Origin: Osedax symbiont Rs2
GTDB lineage: Bacteria; Pseudomonadota; Gammaproteobacteria; Pseudomonadales; Balneatricaceae
Length of the DNA: 38,610 bases
Assembly (NCBI GenBank): GCA_000416315.1
Contig: ASZI01000234.1
Location: forward strand, 1-38,610
Direction of reading: 5' to 3'
Below are positions 25,118 through 34,392 of the stretch, one piece after another. A program made the translations under genes and the position numbers. The notes below the pieces were generated by a model. It did no database searches. It was not told the DNA's origin and saw only the letters and a list, made by a program, of their open reading frames with translations. How positions within the stretch are numbered: the stretch's first letter is position 1; each line of letters begins with the position of its first letter.

Positions 25118-26848
25118 CTAGGGTAGTAGCAGTGCCAACAGTAGTAATACAGCTAAGATAGCACTTAAACTGCGCCAGAATTTTATCGGATCTCTCTCCA
25201 GTAAAGGCCTGTGGGTGATCTTGATTGAATTGAACTGAGATAAGTTTTGCAAGCCACTGACCAGCTCTGAATAATGACTACAGCGATTTTCAGGGTCCGC
25301 AGCCAAGGCCTCGCTGAGCACTCTGTCTATAGCATTAGGTAGATCTGGGCGCAGACTGCGCAACTCCCGATAGCGCCACAGGCTAAAGCGAGTTGGAATA
25401 CTGCCAGTGTCGGCAATTTGCCGGTAAGGCATTTTGCCACACAACATTTGATAAACGATGACAGCGACTGAGAACAAGTCGCTTTGATGAGTATTTTTAG
25501 CCCCTAGTAATACTTCTGGGGCACTGTAACACAAGGTCCCTAAAGGGAGTTCTGGGCTATTGTGCTGGTCAAAGACACCGATACTGCAACTGCCAAAATC
25601 GATGAGTTTAATTCGACCTTGATAGTCGATGATAAAATTGTCCGGCTTTACGTCACAATGCACGACATCTAAGCGCCGCAATACCCGCAGGGCACTGATT
25701 ATTTGCTGCGCAATATTGCGCACACTGCTAAGTGTCGGCTGTGGGTTATCATGCATCCACTGGGTCAAAGTCTGTCCCTCTACATATTCACAACTGTGAT
25801 AGAGAAACTGACTTTGTGCCAGCTGCGGGTAAATCTTCATCAGTGAGGGGTGATCGATTCGAGCGCCAATCCAACCCTCTTTTATAAAAGCTTGTAAGTA
25901 AGGTTGATCGTCGATGAAGTTAACAGAGGGGATCTTAATGACTACTAGTCGTTGCTGTTGTTGGTCTTTGGCGAGGTAGACGTGGGAGCGTGGGCTGTGT
26001 TGCAAAATGTCGAGTATTTGGTAATGGTCTAATAGAGCTCCTGGTTGCAGCGAAGGGGGAATAACTTGCTGTTGGCGGTCAAATAGTTGTTGATTAAAAT
26101 CGGCTTTAGGTACCTTATTTATCCGTAGCAACAGACAAGTGACATTGTCACCTGAGCCGTTGTCGATAGCCAGCTGGGTGATCTTTTGGCTGGCCAGCTC
26201 TAAATTGTCACAGCAATCTATGATGTTGATGATCAATTTACTAGAGACAAAGTTATATACGCCATCTGAGCACAAAATAAAAATGTCTGAGGGTTTTAGG
26301 TCAGTGTAGCTATAATCAACTTCTATATGTTTAGCAGCTCCCAGAGCGCGGTTGAGGACGCCCGTAGAAGTTGCATGTTCAGAGCTTAGTACTTGATAGC
26401 CATCTTGATTGTACTTAGCTATTTGGCAATCCCCAATGTGAAACATGTAGCAGCGATTGGCCTTTAGCACTAGGGCACTAAAAGTGCTGAACCACTGCTC
26501 AGGTTGATTATCTACAGTGTGCAATCGCTGTCGGGAGTAAAGCCAATTATTCAGTGAAGAAATGACTCTGGAGGTTGATTTTTTGACTGACCAGCTCTGG
26601 GGGGTGGTCATGTACTCTTCAATAAAATGGCAGACACTCATCTGACTTGCCCTGGCAGCGCAGTTGGCACTGGAGACCCCATCGGCGAGCACGGCTATAT
26701 GTCCCTTGAGTTGTAATTGTGAACCGCTGTTGATCTTTACTGCAAAAGCGTCCTGATTAGCTGTTTTTGCCCCGGCTTCGGAGTGGCCTCCAACCTCTAT
26801 TTGTAGCTGCTCTGACTGTGTGTTTTCTAGTTTGGAAATATTTGACAT
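25118..26848 (-). CDS. Bifunctional PP2C phosphatase / Ser-Thr protein kinase
   Basis: A 576-residue fusion. The PP2C domain (about 17-243) has metal-binding acids D56 in VLADGVSS, GD139-140 and SDG 194-196, and GDN 233-235. The kinase domain (about 275-535) has Lys305 in VVIK, catalytic loop HCDVKPDN 397-404, DFG 417-419 and APE 443-445. A single C-terminal membrane helix (about 559-575) anchors it, with both domains facing the cytoplasm. The glycine-rich loop (ILQHSPRSHVYLA) lacks the GxGxxG pattern. It begins 6 bases after the nitrate transporter gene, and such fusions commonly accompany nirBD/nasA clusters, so a role in controlling nitrate assimilation is inferred; the target is unknown. 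Confidence 0.92.
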   Translation of the reverse strand: MSNISKLENTQSEQLQIEVGGHSEAGAKTANQDAFAVKINSGSQLQLKGHIAVLADGVSSANCAARASQMSVCHFIEEYMTTPQSWSVKKSTSRVISSLNNWLYSRQRLHTVDNQPEQWFSTFSALVLKANRCYMFHIGDCQIAKYNQDGYQVLSSEHATSTGVLNRALGAAKHIEVDYSYTDLKPSDIFILCSDGVYNFVSSKLIINIIDCCDNLELASQKITQLAIDNGSGDNVTCLLLRINKVPKADFNQQLFDRQQQVIPPSLQPGALLDHYQILDILQHSPRSHVYLAKDQQQQRLVVIKIPSVNFIDDQPYLQAFIKEGWIGARIDHPSLMKIYPQLAQSQFLYHSCEYVEGQTLTQWMHDNPQPTLSSVRNIAQQIISALRVLRRLDVVHCDVKPDNFIIDYQGRIKLIDFGSCSIGVFDQHNSPELPLGTLCYSAPEVLLGAKNTHQSDLFSVAVIVYQMLCGKMPYRQIADTGSIPTRFSLWRYRELRSLRPDLPNAIDRVLSEALAADPENRCSHYSELVSGLQNLSQFNSIKITHRPLLERDPIKFWRSLSAILAVLLLLALLLP

Positions 26849-26854
26849 AATTAT

Positions 26855-28321
26855 TTAGGTGACTTTAATTAATTCGACAGTGCCATCGGGGAGTATCTCA
26901 GCCATGGCAGTTTTAGGTTCTTGCAGCAAAAATAACATTAACAAGCCGACAAAAGCGCTGGCAGCGATCACCAGGAAAAAAACATTGTAGCTGACAAATG
27001 ACAGTACAGTGAAAAAAAAAACCGCCCCTACATTACCGTAAGCGCCGGTCATTCCGGCGATTTGCCCGGTTAGCCGGCGTTTGATCAAAGGCACAGCTGC
27101 AAACACTGCTCCCTCGCCAGCCTGAACAAAAAACGAGCAGCTCATAGCAGCTATTACCGCTAAAAATAATGGCCACTGTCCGTTGATACTGGCCATTACC
27201 GCGTATCCTAGGGAGAGTCCACTGGTTAATATCAGTAAGGTTTTTTTACGTCCATATTTGTCACTGATCCAGCCTCCCAGAGGCCTGGAAACTAAATTCA
27301 TAAATGCGTAACTGGAGGCCAGTAAACCCGCGGTCAGCATAGATAAATTAAATGTTTCAGCGAAAAATAGTGGCAGCATAGAGACCACTGCCAGCTCTGA
27401 ACCGAAAGTGGCGAAGTATAAAACATTTAAAACAGCTACCTGTCGAAATGAATAGCGATGCATTGGCTGCACTTCACAAATAAACAGTTGTTTATTTACT
27501 TGGTAGGCAGCGCGTATTTCTACAACCAGCATTAGCAGCAAAAAGACATAGGCGACACTGCTGAAATTTTCACTGATTAAATGCACCCCGCTGGGGGAGA
27601 GTTTCCACACCAGCAGTGCCAGGGCGGCAAACAGTGGCAACTTCATTAAAATAAGCAGATAGAAATCAGCAACGCTGGTCACCTCCATGGCCTTAGCGCT
27701 TTTAGCTTTGAAATAAGTGGCCCCTTGAGGCGTATCGCGCACCGCCGCGTAAAAGATCCCAGAGTAGAGTAGGCAGATCACCCCGGTGACAGCCACCGCC
27801 CAGCGCCAGCCATCCTCGCCGCCAAAGGCCAGTGCCAGCAACGGCAGAACACCCGCTGCAGCAGCAGAGCCAAAATTGCCCCAACCGCCATAAATTCCCT
27901 CAGCGGTACCCAGTTGATTAGCTGGGAACCACTCGCTAACCAAGCGAATACCTATGACAAACCCCGCGCCGATAAAACCCAGTAAAAAACGTGCCAGAGC
28001 CAATTGCTCAAAATTTTGTGCCAGGGCAAACATAAAACAGGGAAATGCACAGACCAGCAGCAGTAAGCTGAAAGTCTTTCGCGCACCGTAAGTGTCTGTC
28101 AGCATGCCAATGGCGACGCGCGCCGGAATGGTCAGAGCGACATTCAATATCAACAAGGTTTTTATTTGCTCTGAACTTAAATGCAGCGACTGAGCGATCA
28201 TGCCCAGCAGTGGTGCATGATTAAACCAAACCAGAAAACTGATAAAAAATGCCATCCAACTAAAGTGTAAGGTTTTCATCGCCGGACTGAGTGAAAATAA
28301 TTTAAATTTACTGCAACTCAC
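26855..28321 (-). CDS. NarK/NasA-family nitrate/nitrite transporter (MFS)
   Basis: Major facilitator permease of 488 residues and about 12 helices, predicted to import nitrate for assimilation. Nitrate-porter landmarks are PARVAIGMLTDTYGARK with the substrate-site Arg in helix 2, the glycine-rich signature GIYGGWGNFGSAAAAG in helix 5, and SRPLGGWISDKYGRKK after helix 8. The GTG at 28321 is taken as start because GGGAGG lies at 28331-28336; the ATG 14 codons later is the alternative. The nirD stop is one base upstream, so the genes are tightly coupled. Export cannot be excluded, but the assimilatory context favours uptake. Confidence 0.9.
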   Translation of the reverse strand: MSCSKFKLFSLSPAMKTLHFSWMAFFISFLVWFNHAPLLGMIAQSLHLSSEQIKTLLILNVALTIPARVAIGMLTDTYGARKTFSLLLLVCAFPCFMFALAQNFEQLALARFLLGFIGAGFVIGIRLVSEWFPANQLGTAEGIYGGWGNFGSAAAAGVLPLLALAFGGEDGWRWAVAVTGVICLLYSGIFYAAVRDTPQGATYFKAKSAKAMEVTSVADFYLLILMKLPLFAALALLVWKLSPSGVHLISENFSSVAYVFLLLMLVVEIRAAYQVNKQLFICEVQPMHRYSFRQVAVLNVLYFATFGSELAVVSMLPLFFAETFNLSMLTAGLLASSYAFMNLVSRPLGGWISDKYGRKKTLLILTSGLSLGYAVMASINGQWPLFLAVIAAMSCSFFVQAGEGAVFAAVPLIKRRLTGQIAGMTGAYGNVGAVFFFTVLSFVSYNVFFLVIAASAFVGLLMLFLLQEPKTAMAEILPDGTVELIKVT

Positions 28322-28322
28322 T

Positions 28323-28679
28323 TCAGAAAACCTCCCTAAGTTGTACTAATCCCCGGTGAATTCTGCTGTCAAAGGTGCGGATTGAAACACTCTCATCTTG
28401 CTCGCAAAGTCCGGAGTCTAAACAAAATTGTTGTTTTAAGAGCGGCGAAGCAATGTAATATTTATCTTGTTGTTCGGTAATTAAGCCGCGTGAAAGTACG
28501 TTGGCTTTGGAAAAAGGGTCAAAATTTGCCACCGCTTTGACTTGGCTCTCACCGTCAGACTTATATGAGCGCAAGTGAAAGAGTGCCACTTGCTGCCCCT
28601 GCAAGTCAGCGCAGACACCGGTGTTGGTTGGAATATCATGCAGTTGGCAGATATCGATCCATTTTGCTTTGCTATTCAT
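28323..28679 (-). CDS. nirD: Nitrite reductase (NADH) small subunit
   Basis: Rieske-like small subunit of assimilatory NADH nitrite reductase, 118 residues, partner of NirB. ATG 28679 has GGAG 7 bases upstream; an in-frame TTG four codons earlier is less likely. The sequence opens with WIDICQLHDIPTNTGVC and has the family's ISRGLITEQ/YIASPLLKQQFCLDSGLC pattern. It lacks the CxH...CxxH Rieske ligands, as is normal for many NirD proteins. It lies 14 bases after nirB and is followed immediately by the transporter gene. Confidence 0.92.
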   Translation of the reverse strand: MNSKAKWIDICQLHDIPTNTGVCADLQGQQVALFHLRSYKSDGESQVKAVANFDPFSKANVLSRGLITEQQDKYYIASPLLKQQFCLDSGLCEQDESVSIRTFDSRIHRGLVQLREVF

Positions 28680-28693
28680 TGTATGCTCCAAAT

Positions 28694-31219
28694 TTAGCGT
28701 TGGCTGGCGAGTTCAGGGGTGTTATTAGTGGGACTTATTTGCTGGCGCACAGTGCTAAAGATAATGTTGTCGTCGGTTTTATCGCTATTGATAAAATGGC
28801 TAAAGCGCTTTAACTTGGCGGGGTTTTCCAGAGTGGTTTTCCATTCACACTGATAAGTATCAATTAAGTGTTCCATTTGGCAGATTAATTCGTCATTGAT
28901 GGCTAATTTGTCAGCAAAAACCACTTGTTGCAGATAATCCAGCCCCCCCTCTAAGTTTTCCATCCACACTGATGTGCGCTGTAAACGATCTGCGGTGCGT
29001 ACATAAAACATATAGATTATATCGATGTAGCGAATCAGTGTGCGGTCATCGATGTCGCTGGCAAAAAGTTGGGCGTGTCTGGGGCGCATGCCACCATTGC
29101 CACCGATGTATAAATTCCAGCCCTTCTCGGTAGCGATCACCCCGAAGTCTTTACTTTGGGCTTCAGCGCATTCGCGGGCACAGCCTGAAACTGCCATTTT
29201 TACTTTGTGTGGAGAGCGAATGCCACGGTAGCGCTGCTCAAGTAAAATGGCCATCGAAGTGCTGTCTTGCACACCATAGCGACACCAGCTGTCGCCGACA
29301 CAAGATTTTACTGTGCGCAGTGACTTACCGTAGGCGTGGCCGGTTTCCAGGCCTGCATCGACAAAACGTTTCCAGATGTGCGGTAATTGATGCAGTTGAG
29401 CGCCAAACAAATCAATGCGCTGCCCGCCGGTGATTTTTGTATATAAACGATACTCTTTGGCCACTTCTCCTATGAGTATTAAGTGCTCGGGGGTTAGCTC
29501 ACCACCGGGTATGCGCGGCACTATTGAGTAAGTGCCATTTTTTTGCATATTGCCTAAAAAATTATCGTTAGTGTCTTGCAGGCTGAGCAATTCAGTTTCT
29601 AATACATGTTCATTCCAAAGAGAGGCAAGCATAGAGGCTACTGCAGGTTTACAGATCTCGCAGCCGTCACCCGCGCCGCAGTCATCAAGCAGTGCATTAA
29701 AGCTGCGTATTTCTTTAACCCGGATAATGTCAAACAACTGTGTGCGTGAGTAGTTAAAGTGGCGACATAAGCTATTGTCGATACTGACACCTTGCTTGCT
29801 CAGTTGCGCATTCATTACTTGGGTCAGTAGCGGTATGCAGCCACCACAGCCGGTACCCGCACTAGTACATGACTTTAGTGCGTTAATATCCGTGGCTCCA
29901 GCGACGACAGCTTCACATAGCTGACCTTTGCTGACATCCAGACAAGAACAGATTTGTGCGCTGTCGGGGAGGGCATCAACACCCGTGCTGGTGGCGCTAA
30001 TTTTCCCTTCTATTTGTGGCAGTAACAGATATTCAGGCGGGGGATTTATCTCAATTTTATTCAATGCCAGTTGTAACCATTGTCCGTAGTCAGTGCTGTC
30101 ACCGACTAACACGGCACCGAGCAATATTTTACCGCTCTGATCCATGACAATTTTTTTATAAATCCCCGTGGCTGAATCGATGAAGCTATAGCTTTGTGAA
30201 TCCTCAGTATTGCCTTGAGCGTCACCAATACTGGCAACTTCAACCCCGAGCAGCTTAAGCTTAGTGCTCATGTCGGCGCCCTTGAACGCTTTTTCTGTAC
30301 CTGTTAGATGGCTGACAACTGTTTTGGCCATGGCATAACCTGGGGCCACTAAACCAAATATTTTGTTATCCCACAATGCGCACTCGCCAATCGAGTAGAT
30401 ATCGGGATCACTGCTAAGACATTGATCATTGATAACAATACCGCCGCGCTCACCGAGCTTTAGTTGAGCTTCTCTGGCTAAATTATCCCTGGGTCGAATC
30501 CCTGCAGAAAAAACCACAGTGTCGGTTTCTAAATAACTGCCGTCTGCGAAATTCATCCGATAGCGACAGCTTTCCCCAAAGACAATTTCTTTAGTATTTT
30601 TCTGGGTGTGAACTTCTACCCCTAAATCACAAATCTTTTGCTTTAGTAGCTCACCCCCTCCCTGATCTAGCTGCACTGCCATTAACCTTGGAGCGAATTC
30701 GACAACGTGGGTCTTTAATCCCAACTGCTTGAGGGCATTGGCAGCTTCAAGTCCCAGTAATCCGCCCCCTATGACCACTCCGACTTTGGAGCTCTTAGCG
30801 GACATTGCAATCGCATCTAAATCTTCCAAAGTGCGATAGACATGGATATGTGCTTGCTCTTTGCCAGGCACTGGCGGAACAAAAGGGAAGGAACCTGTCG
30901 CCAGGACTAATTTGTCGTAGCTAATACAGAGGCCTGTTGAGCTAGTGACGGTTTTAGCCGCTGCGTCAATTGCGCTGACTTGTTGATTTAGATAGTATTC
31001 GACCCCCATTTGATCGTACTGTTCGGGGGTGGCAAGGGCCAAGTCATCGGCGCTGTTGCCGGTATAATAACTGGTCAGCATTACCCGGTCATACGCGAGG
31101 CGGCTCTCTTCGCAAAAGGTCACTATTTCAAAATCGTCGCTGTGCTCAGTACTAAGTTGCTTAATAAAATGATGCCCGACCATGCCGTTGCCCACTACTA
31201 CTACTTTCTGTCTGCTCAT
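28694..31219 (-). CDS. nirB: Nitrite reductase (NADH) large subunit
   Basis: Cytoplasmic siroheme enzyme reducing nitrite to ammonium with NADH. It has 841 residues, the usual length. Order: FAD/NAD-binding pyridine nucleotide-disulfide reductase module (VVVGNGMVGHHFIKQL at the start; second Rossmann motif GVVIGGGLLGLEAANAL), BFD-like [2Fe-2S] cysteines (CSCLD...CGGC), a second Cys motif (CGAGDGCEIC), then the sulfite/nitrite reductase domains. The latter carry siroheme/4Fe-4S ligands in KSCVGDSWCRYG and SGCARECAEAQSKDFG. It is first gene of the minus-strand nitrate operon. No siroheme synthase gene is in the window. Confidence 0.95.
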   Translation of the reverse strand: MSRQKVVVVGNGMVGHHFIKQLSTEHSDDFEIVTFCEESRLAYDRVMLTSYYTGNSADDLALATPEQYDQMGVEYYLNQQVSAIDAAAKTVTSSTGLCISYDKLVLATGSFPFVPPVPGKEQAHIHVYRTLEDLDAIAMSAKSSKVGVVIGGGLLGLEAANALKQLGLKTHVVEFAPRLMAVQLDQGGGELLKQKICDLGVEVHTQKNTKEIVFGESCRYRMNFADGSYLETDTVVFSAGIRPRDNLAREAQLKLGERGGIVINDQCLSSDPDIYSIGECALWDNKIFGLVAPGYAMAKTVVSHLTGTEKAFKGADMSTKLKLLGVEVASIGDAQGNTEDSQSYSFIDSATGIYKKIVMDQSGKILLGAVLVGDSTDYGQWLQLALNKIEINPPPEYLLLPQIEGKISATSTGVDALPDSAQICSCLDVSKGQLCEAVVAGATDINALKSCTSAGTGCGGCIPLLTQVMNAQLSKQGVSIDNSLCRHFNYSRTQLFDIIRVKEIRSFNALLDDCGAGDGCEICKPAVASMLASLWNEHVLETELLSLQDTNDNFLGNMQKNGTYSIVPRIPGGELTPEHLILIGEVAKEYRLYTKITGGQRIDLFGAQLHQLPHIWKRFVDAGLETGHAYGKSLRTVKSCVGDSWCRYGVQDSTSMAILLEQRYRGIRSPHKVKMAVSGCARECAEAQSKDFGVIATEKGWNLYIGGNGGMRPRHAQLFASDIDDRTLIRYIDIIYMFYVRTADRLQRTSVWMENLEGGLDYLQQVVFADKLAINDELICQMEHLIDTYQCEWKTTLENPAKLKRFSHFINSDKTDDNIIFSTVRQQISPTNNTPELASQR

Positions 31220-31598
31220 GCCTATACCTGTATGCTAATAATTCTGGGTGAACTCACCTGTGTTGATAAAAGGTCTAAAGCAAATAGGAGGCCAATTACT
31301 CTTATAACAGCAAAAATAATAACTATCTGGCTGATATATAAGATTATTAATTGATATATGTATGTTGTGGTGGCTGTATAGGAGGTCGCTGATTAGCTTA
31401 GCTGTGCACAAAAACATGGCACAAAAGTAGATAGCTGTGCGTTATTTTTGGGCACGATTGTCAAATAGCTGCGGATCTGGGCTGAATTGCTCTGAGGCTT
31501 CTAATTAAGTTGTTGATTTTGAAGTGTTTGTTAATATGTTTCTAGTTGGCTTGATGATTGCTAAAGCTAATACAGTTATCGATAATCAGGAGTTGTTA
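31220..31598. promoter_or_regulatory. Divergent nirB/nasA control region (379 bases)
   Basis: No gene is seen apart from the alternative upstream starts of nasA (31524, 31536, 31554). The region must contain promoters for both nitrate operons. On the minus strand it has a sigma-54-like element (31279-31296). Between about 31401 and 31445 there is a cluster of GTGCAC, GGCAC and TGTGC elements that could be activator sites, but they form no clean NtrC consensus. A GGTGA/TCACC mini-hairpin lies in the nirB leader near 31250. Confidence 0.55.
31279..31296 (-). promoter_or_regulatory. Candidate sigma-54 promoter for nirBD operon
   Basis: Read on the minus strand the site is TTGGCCTCCTATTTGCTT, with the diagnostic GG and GC exactly 10 bases apart and good agreement at TTGGC and TTTGC. 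Transcription would start near 31268, about 50 bases before the nirB ATG. Nitrate-assimilation operons are frequently sigma-54/NtrC dependent. Confidence 0.5.
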
Positions 31599-34313
31599 GT
31601 GAATAATCAAGCGTTACAGGCTGTACCAAACTTAATAGTGTCAGATGCACAGCAGGGGGTAAAGACAACTTGCCCATACTGCGGTGTCGGCTGCGGTGTG
31701 CAAGTGCGCGCCCGCGGGGATAAGTTGCTGGTCAGTGGCGATCTCAGGCATCCCGCCAACTTCGGCAAACTTTGCATCAAAGGTCAGAATCTTGCCCAGA
31801 CTATCGATAACGCTAATAGATTAATTCAACCGCAGGTTATGGGAGAGTCGGTTAGCTGGGAGCATGCCACATACCATGTGGCAGAGCAGTTGCAGCAGAC
31901 TATTGAGCAATACGGCCCGGATAGCGTAGCCTTCTACGTATCGGGGCAATTGCTCACAGAAGATTATTATCTGGCCAATAAACTGATGAAAGGCTTCATT
32001 GGTTCAGGCAATATCGATACTAACTCAAGGCTTTGCATGTCCTCGGCAGTCGCCGCGCAAAAGCGTGCCTTTGGTGAAGATGTTGTCGCTATGAGTTATT
32101 CAGATATCACTAAAGCCGATTTAATTGTTCTAACGGGCTCCAATTTGGCCTGGTGTCATCCTATTCTGTTCCAGCGGATTCGCCAGGAGAAGATCAACAG
32201 GCCGGGTTTGCAAGTGGTAGTGATCGATCCGCGTATCACAGCCTGTAACGAACTCGCTGATTTGCATTTACCGATACGTGCCGGTGCTGACCTGATCCTA
32301 TACAATGGATTGTTGGATTTTTTATCCAGGCACAATTACCTAAACTGTACGGCACAGGGGCTACCAGAAGCCTTGTTAACAGCAGCTGTAGATGCGCAAA
32401 AATTAGCCGAGACTGGTTTGGAAGATACCGATATAGAAAGGTTTTTTCAGCTATTTGCCGAGTGTGAAAAAGTGGTAACGCTGTATTCTCAAGGCATCAA
32501 TCAATCTGTACAAGGTGTTGATCAGGGAAACGCCATTATCAACTGTCACTTGGCCAGCGGAAAAATAGCTAAACAGGGCTGTGGCCCTTTTTCCATTACC
32601 GGTCAACCAAATGCAATGGGCGGGCGTGAGGTCGGGGCGCTGGCCAACACTCTCGCCAGTCATATAGAGTTTGACGATACCCATATGCACACTGCTCTGG
32701 CTGAGTTTTGGCGCAGTGACAAGCTCGCGACTAAGCCCGGCTTGAAAGCGTTGGATTTGTTTCAGGCAATAGACAGTGGCATTGTAAAAGCCATCTGGAT
32801 AATGGCCACCAACCCGGCAGTCAGTATGCCAGATAATAAGCAAGTGCAAGCAGCACTGAGTAAATGCCCGCTGGTGATTGTCAGCGACTGTGTGGCCAAT
32901 AACGATACTTTGCAGTTTGCAGATGTGATCTTGCCCGCCCAGGCCTGGGGCGAAAAGTCCGGGACGGTGACGAATTCAGAGCGTCGCATTTCCCGGCAGC
33001 GGTCATTTTTAGAGCCTTTTGCAGCTGCCAGGGCAGATTGGTGGATCATCGCAGAAGTCGCCAAACATATGGGTTATGCAGAGCAGTTTAACTATCAATC
33101 AGCCAGGGATGTGTTTGTCGAGCACGCCGCCTTGTCGGGGCTGGAAAACAATGGTTCGCGCGTCTTTGATATATCGGCATTTAGTGACATTACTGATGCT
33201 CAGTATAAAGCCTGGCAGCCGGTTCAGTGGCCGCAGCCTAAGGGCAAGGCTATCCAGGTAAACGATCAGCTACTGTTTGCCGATCAGCGCTACAGTACTG
33301 TATCAAAGCGAGCACAGCTGATTGCAGTATCAGATCGACAATTAGATTTAATCAAGCCAAACTTTATTCTCAATACCGGCAGAACCAGAGATCAGTGGCA
33401 TACTCAGACCCGCACCGGTAAATCTGCGCTGTTATCAAATCATTATCCAGAACCCCTACTAGAGATTAACCCGACGGATGCAGCTAAGTACAATTACCCG
33501 GATCAATCTCTGCTGCAGATAACAAGTGCACAGGGATCTATGCTGGTGAGATTAAAGTATAGTTTTGCGCAAACCCGCAATAATTTATTCATGCCAATTC
33601 ATTGGTCCAATAACAACAGCCGCCAGGGCAGTGTCGGCCAGTTAGTCACGGCAAATTTTGATCCTATTTCCGGACAGCCCGCTTTTAAGCATGCCAAGGT
33701 AGATTTACAGGCCATTATGGTCAACAGCGAGGCGCAACTGCTGGTGCGCGACAAAATATCCCTGGATATTTGTCTTTATCAAGTAGAGCAATCTGTCGCA
33801 GGGGGCTTTTGTTACCACTTAGCCAGCGAGGAGTCGCCTAAAGAGTTGTTCCAGAGGCTTAATAGTCTGTTGCAAAACATGGGCATGTCTAACCAGCTAC
33901 AAGCGCTGGATGACAAAACTCAGTACTTTCGACAAATTTTTTTCACTGATGAGCAGCCCCAGGCAGCTGTATTTGTCGCCGCACAAAAACAGAATTTGCC
34001 CGGCGGCTGGGTCAGTCAGTTTTTTAATCCCACTGCAGGTAGCAGGGGAAAGCTGCAGCCAATCGCCGCCGATGTAACAGCAATGCAAGATCAACAGCTA
34101 TTTTGTCAGTGTCTTAAAGTACCGGTTGCAGATATAAAAGCGGCCCTTGAGGCCGGGCACTCAAATGTCGATAGTATTCGCCAGCTGACCGGTGCTGGAA
34201 ACAGCTGCGGGAGTTGCATCGGTGATTTGTCGCTGATGCTATTACAAACCGCCAGGACTCAAGTAGCACAATCGAAATCCGATCCAGTGAAATTGTATGA
34301 TCCTATAGATTGA
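31599..34313 (+). CDS. nasA: Assimilatory nitrate reductase catalytic subunit
   Basis: Cytoplasmic Mo-bisMGD nitrate reductase. From GTG 31599 it is 904 residues: N-terminal [4Fe-4S] ligands CPYCGVGCG ... GKLCIKG, molybdopterin oxidoreductase core (SRLCMSSAV, the active-site Cys region; GCGPFSITGQPNAMGGREVG), molydopterin-dinucleotide-binding domain (TGRTRDQWHTQTRTGKS; PIHWSN), and a C-terminal BFD-like [2Fe-2S] domain with cysteines in FCQCLKV and NSCGSC. GTG 31599 is preferred since AGGAG lies at 31588-31592. Frame-open starts at 31524, 31536 and 31554 lack clear ribosome binding sites and would only add a poorly conserved tail. No separate FAD subunit gene is adjacent, so the electron donor is unclear. 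Confidence 0.93.
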   Translation: MNNQALQAVPNLIVSDAQQGVKTTCPYCGVGCGVQVRARGDKLLVSGDLRHPANFGKLCIKGQNLAQTIDNANRLIQPQVMGESVSWEHATYHVAEQLQQTIEQYGPDSVAFYVSGQLLTEDYYLANKLMKGFIGSGNIDTNSRLCMSSAVAAQKRAFGEDVVAMSYSDITKADLIVLTGSNLAWCHPILFQRIRQEKINRPGLQVVVIDPRITACNELADLHLPIRAGADLILYNGLLDFLSRHNYLNCTAQGLPEALLTAAVDAQKLAETGLEDTDIERFFQLFAECEKVVTLYSQGINQSVQGVDQGNAIINCHLASGKIAKQGCGPFSITGQPNAMGGREVGALANTLASHIEFDDTHMHTALAEFWRSDKLATKPGLKALDLFQAIDSGIVKAIWIMATNPAVSMPDNKQVQAALSKCPLVIVSDCVANNDTLQFADVILPAQAWGEKSGTVTNSERRISRQRSFLEPFAAARADWWIIAEVAKHMGYAEQFNYQSARDVFVEHAALSGLENNGSRVFDISAFSDITDAQYKAWQPVQWPQPKGKAIQVNDQLLFADQRYSTVSKRAQLIAVSDRQLDLIKPNFILNTGRTRDQWHTQTRTGKSALLSNHYPEPLLEINPTDAAKYNYPDQSLLQITSAQGSMLVRLKYSFAQTRNNLFMPIHWSNNNSRQGSVGQLVTANFDPISGQPAFKHAKVDLQAIMVNSEAQLLVRDKISLDICLYQVEQSVAGGFCYHLASEESPKELFQRLNSLLQNMGMSNQLQALDDKTQYFRQIFFTDEQPQAAVFVAAQKQNLPGGWVSQFFNPTAGSRGKLQPIAADVTAMQDQQLFCQCLKVPVADIKAALEAGHSNVDSIRQLTGAGNSCGSCIGDLSLMLLQTARTQVAQSKSDPVKLYDPID

Positions 34314-34392
34314 TAAAAAAATTGGATCGCAATAGCTGCTGGTTAAGGCACAATATGGCATGTTTTTATAATAACTATTAGAGGGAACGGCT

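Noticed and set aside
31401..31445. NtrC binding site from the TGCAC/GGCAC elements
   Set aside because: One arm matches the consensus but the other does not, so it is only mentioned as unexplained sequence.
31524..31598. nasA start at 31524, 31536 or 31554
   Set aside because: None has a good Shine-Dalgarno sequence, while GTG 31599 follows AGGAG by 6 bases.
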